A DNA stretch of 5,715 nt from an uncultured Bdellovibrio sp. (GTDB taxonomy: Bacteria; Bdellovibrionota; Bdellovibrionia; Bdellovibrionales; Bdellovibrionaceae): contig NZ_CAMLDV010000201.1 of assembly GCF_946478835.1 (NCBI RefSeq), positions 1-5,715 on the forward strand, read 5' to 3'. The notes beneath the pieces are model-generated. The model was not told the DNA's origin. It saw only the letters and a list, made by a program, of their open reading frames with translations, and made no database searches. The position numbers were made by a program, and so were the translations under genes. Shown here piece by piece: positions 5,162 to 5,715 of the stretch (positions are counted from its first letter, which is position 1; each line of letters opens with the position of its first letter).

Positions 5162-5715
5162 ATGGCTGAAGAGAACGGTGAAAAGACCGAACAGGCAACG
5201 GATGCGAGACGGGAAGAGTTTCGCAAAAAAGGGAACGTTGCTCATACAAAGGAACTCGCGTCGGCAGTTATTTTACTGGCGGCGGCTGGGTGCGTGTATG
5301 CCTTGGGTCGTTTCTTCTTCAAAAATCTCTACGAAGTTTTTCAATACTCCTTTGGAAATGACATGGTTGTGCTAGTGCGTGAAGGTAAATTCACGGAGGC
5401 CTTCCGTTTCTGTGGAGAGAAAGCTTTGATCCTCATGGCTCCGGTGATGGGCATGGCTGGCGTGATTGGCGCAGCTTCTTCCATTCTTCAAGTGGGCTTC
5501 CTGCAAGTGGAAGACGCTCTGTCTCCAAACTTTGAAAAATTAAGTCCTGTAGAAGGTTTCAAGCGCGTGTTCAGTTTGCGCGCGGTGGTTGAGGCTCTGA
5601 AGTCCTTGCTCAAAATGGCTGCGGTGGGAGTCGTTTTGTATTTCTTATTGCGTGGTGAAGTTCGTCAAGTGCCTTACATGCTCACATTCTCTATCGAGCA
5701 AATTTTAATGTATCT
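5162..5715 (+). CDS. flhB: Flagellar export switch protein FlhB, partial (N-terminal 184 residues)
   Basis: FlhB is the membrane-bound export component that switches secretion from hook to filament substrates after cleaving itself at an NPTH site. That site and the cytoplasmic domain lie beyond the right edge. The visible part starts MAEENGEKTEQATDARREEF, close to the family's hydrophilic opening (EKTE... then KKG-x-V... KEL). Membrane segments lie at about 32-53, 87-110 and 143-165. The conserved stretch LSPNFEKLSPVEGFKRVFS (120-138) and EALKSLLK follow the family pattern. The ATG has AGGAAGGA (5149-5156) with a 5-base spacer, 31 bases after the fliR stop. That is the largest gap in the operon, but it holds no promoter or terminator I can recognise. 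The proline common in the TEAPTP-like head is absent (TEQATDA), probably ordinary divergence. Flagellar rather than injectisome identity follows from its neighbours. Confidence 0.95.
   Translation, partial: MAEENGEKTEQATDARREEFRKKGNVAHTKELASAVILLAAAGCVYALGRFFFKNLYEVFQYSFGNDMVVLVREGKFTEAFRFCGEKALILMAPVMGMAGVIGAASSILQVGFLQVEDALSPNFEKLSPVEGFKRVFSLRAVVEALKSLLKMAAVGVVLYFLLRGEVRQVPYMLTFSIEQILMY

Noticed and set aside
3306..5715. Virulence-type (injectisome) secretion genes instead of flagellar ones.
   Set aside because: The adjacent fliL, fliM with a CheY-binding peptide, fliN and fliO, together with FliP carrying a signal peptide, are flagellar characters.

Overview
The window holds the core of a flagellar basal-body and export operon, read left to right, with a short leftward stress-type gene pair at its left edge. 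The order on the + strand is fliL, fliM, fliN, fliO, fliP, fliQ, fliR and the start of flhB. Gaps are at most about 31 bases, with one overlap at fliO/fliP. Gene order, protein style (FliO with a signal peptide, FliM carrying the CheY-binding N-terminus, FliL with one membrane segment) and moderate GC suggest a Gram-negative, singly or polarly flagellated bacterium. A Bdellovibrio-like member of the former Deltaproteobacteria is my best guess. That assignment is an inference from recall, not a search result.

Layout. Positions 1-461 (minus strand) carry two tandem CsbD-family-like genes. The downstream one is cut by the left edge, and a TATAAT box lies just upstream of the pair. Positions 462-687 are a divergent regulatory region. 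It contains a very good sigma-54 (-24/-12) promoter match at 624-639, a perfect 6-3-6 palindrome upstream of it (559-573), and a second perfect 6-3-6 palindrome (654-668) that would fall in the first 20 bases of the transcript. Positions 688-5715 are the flagellar operon, which runs off the right edge within flhB.

How the genes work together. FliM and FliN build the C-ring that receives CheY-phosphate and switches rotation. FliL sits at the stator-rotor interface in the inner membrane. FliP, FliQ and FliR form the export gate, FliO helps assemble FliP, and FlhB regulates substrate switching. No terminator or internal promoter is evident between the flagellar genes, so they are probably one transcript, with fliO-fliP translation coupled by a GTGA overlap.

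I see no undescribed system. The coding content is ordinary. What deserves a second look is regulatory: the promoter with its two palindromes, a fliL start that is probably not the longest one, a nested stem-loop inside fliR, and an altered GGxG motif in FliM.
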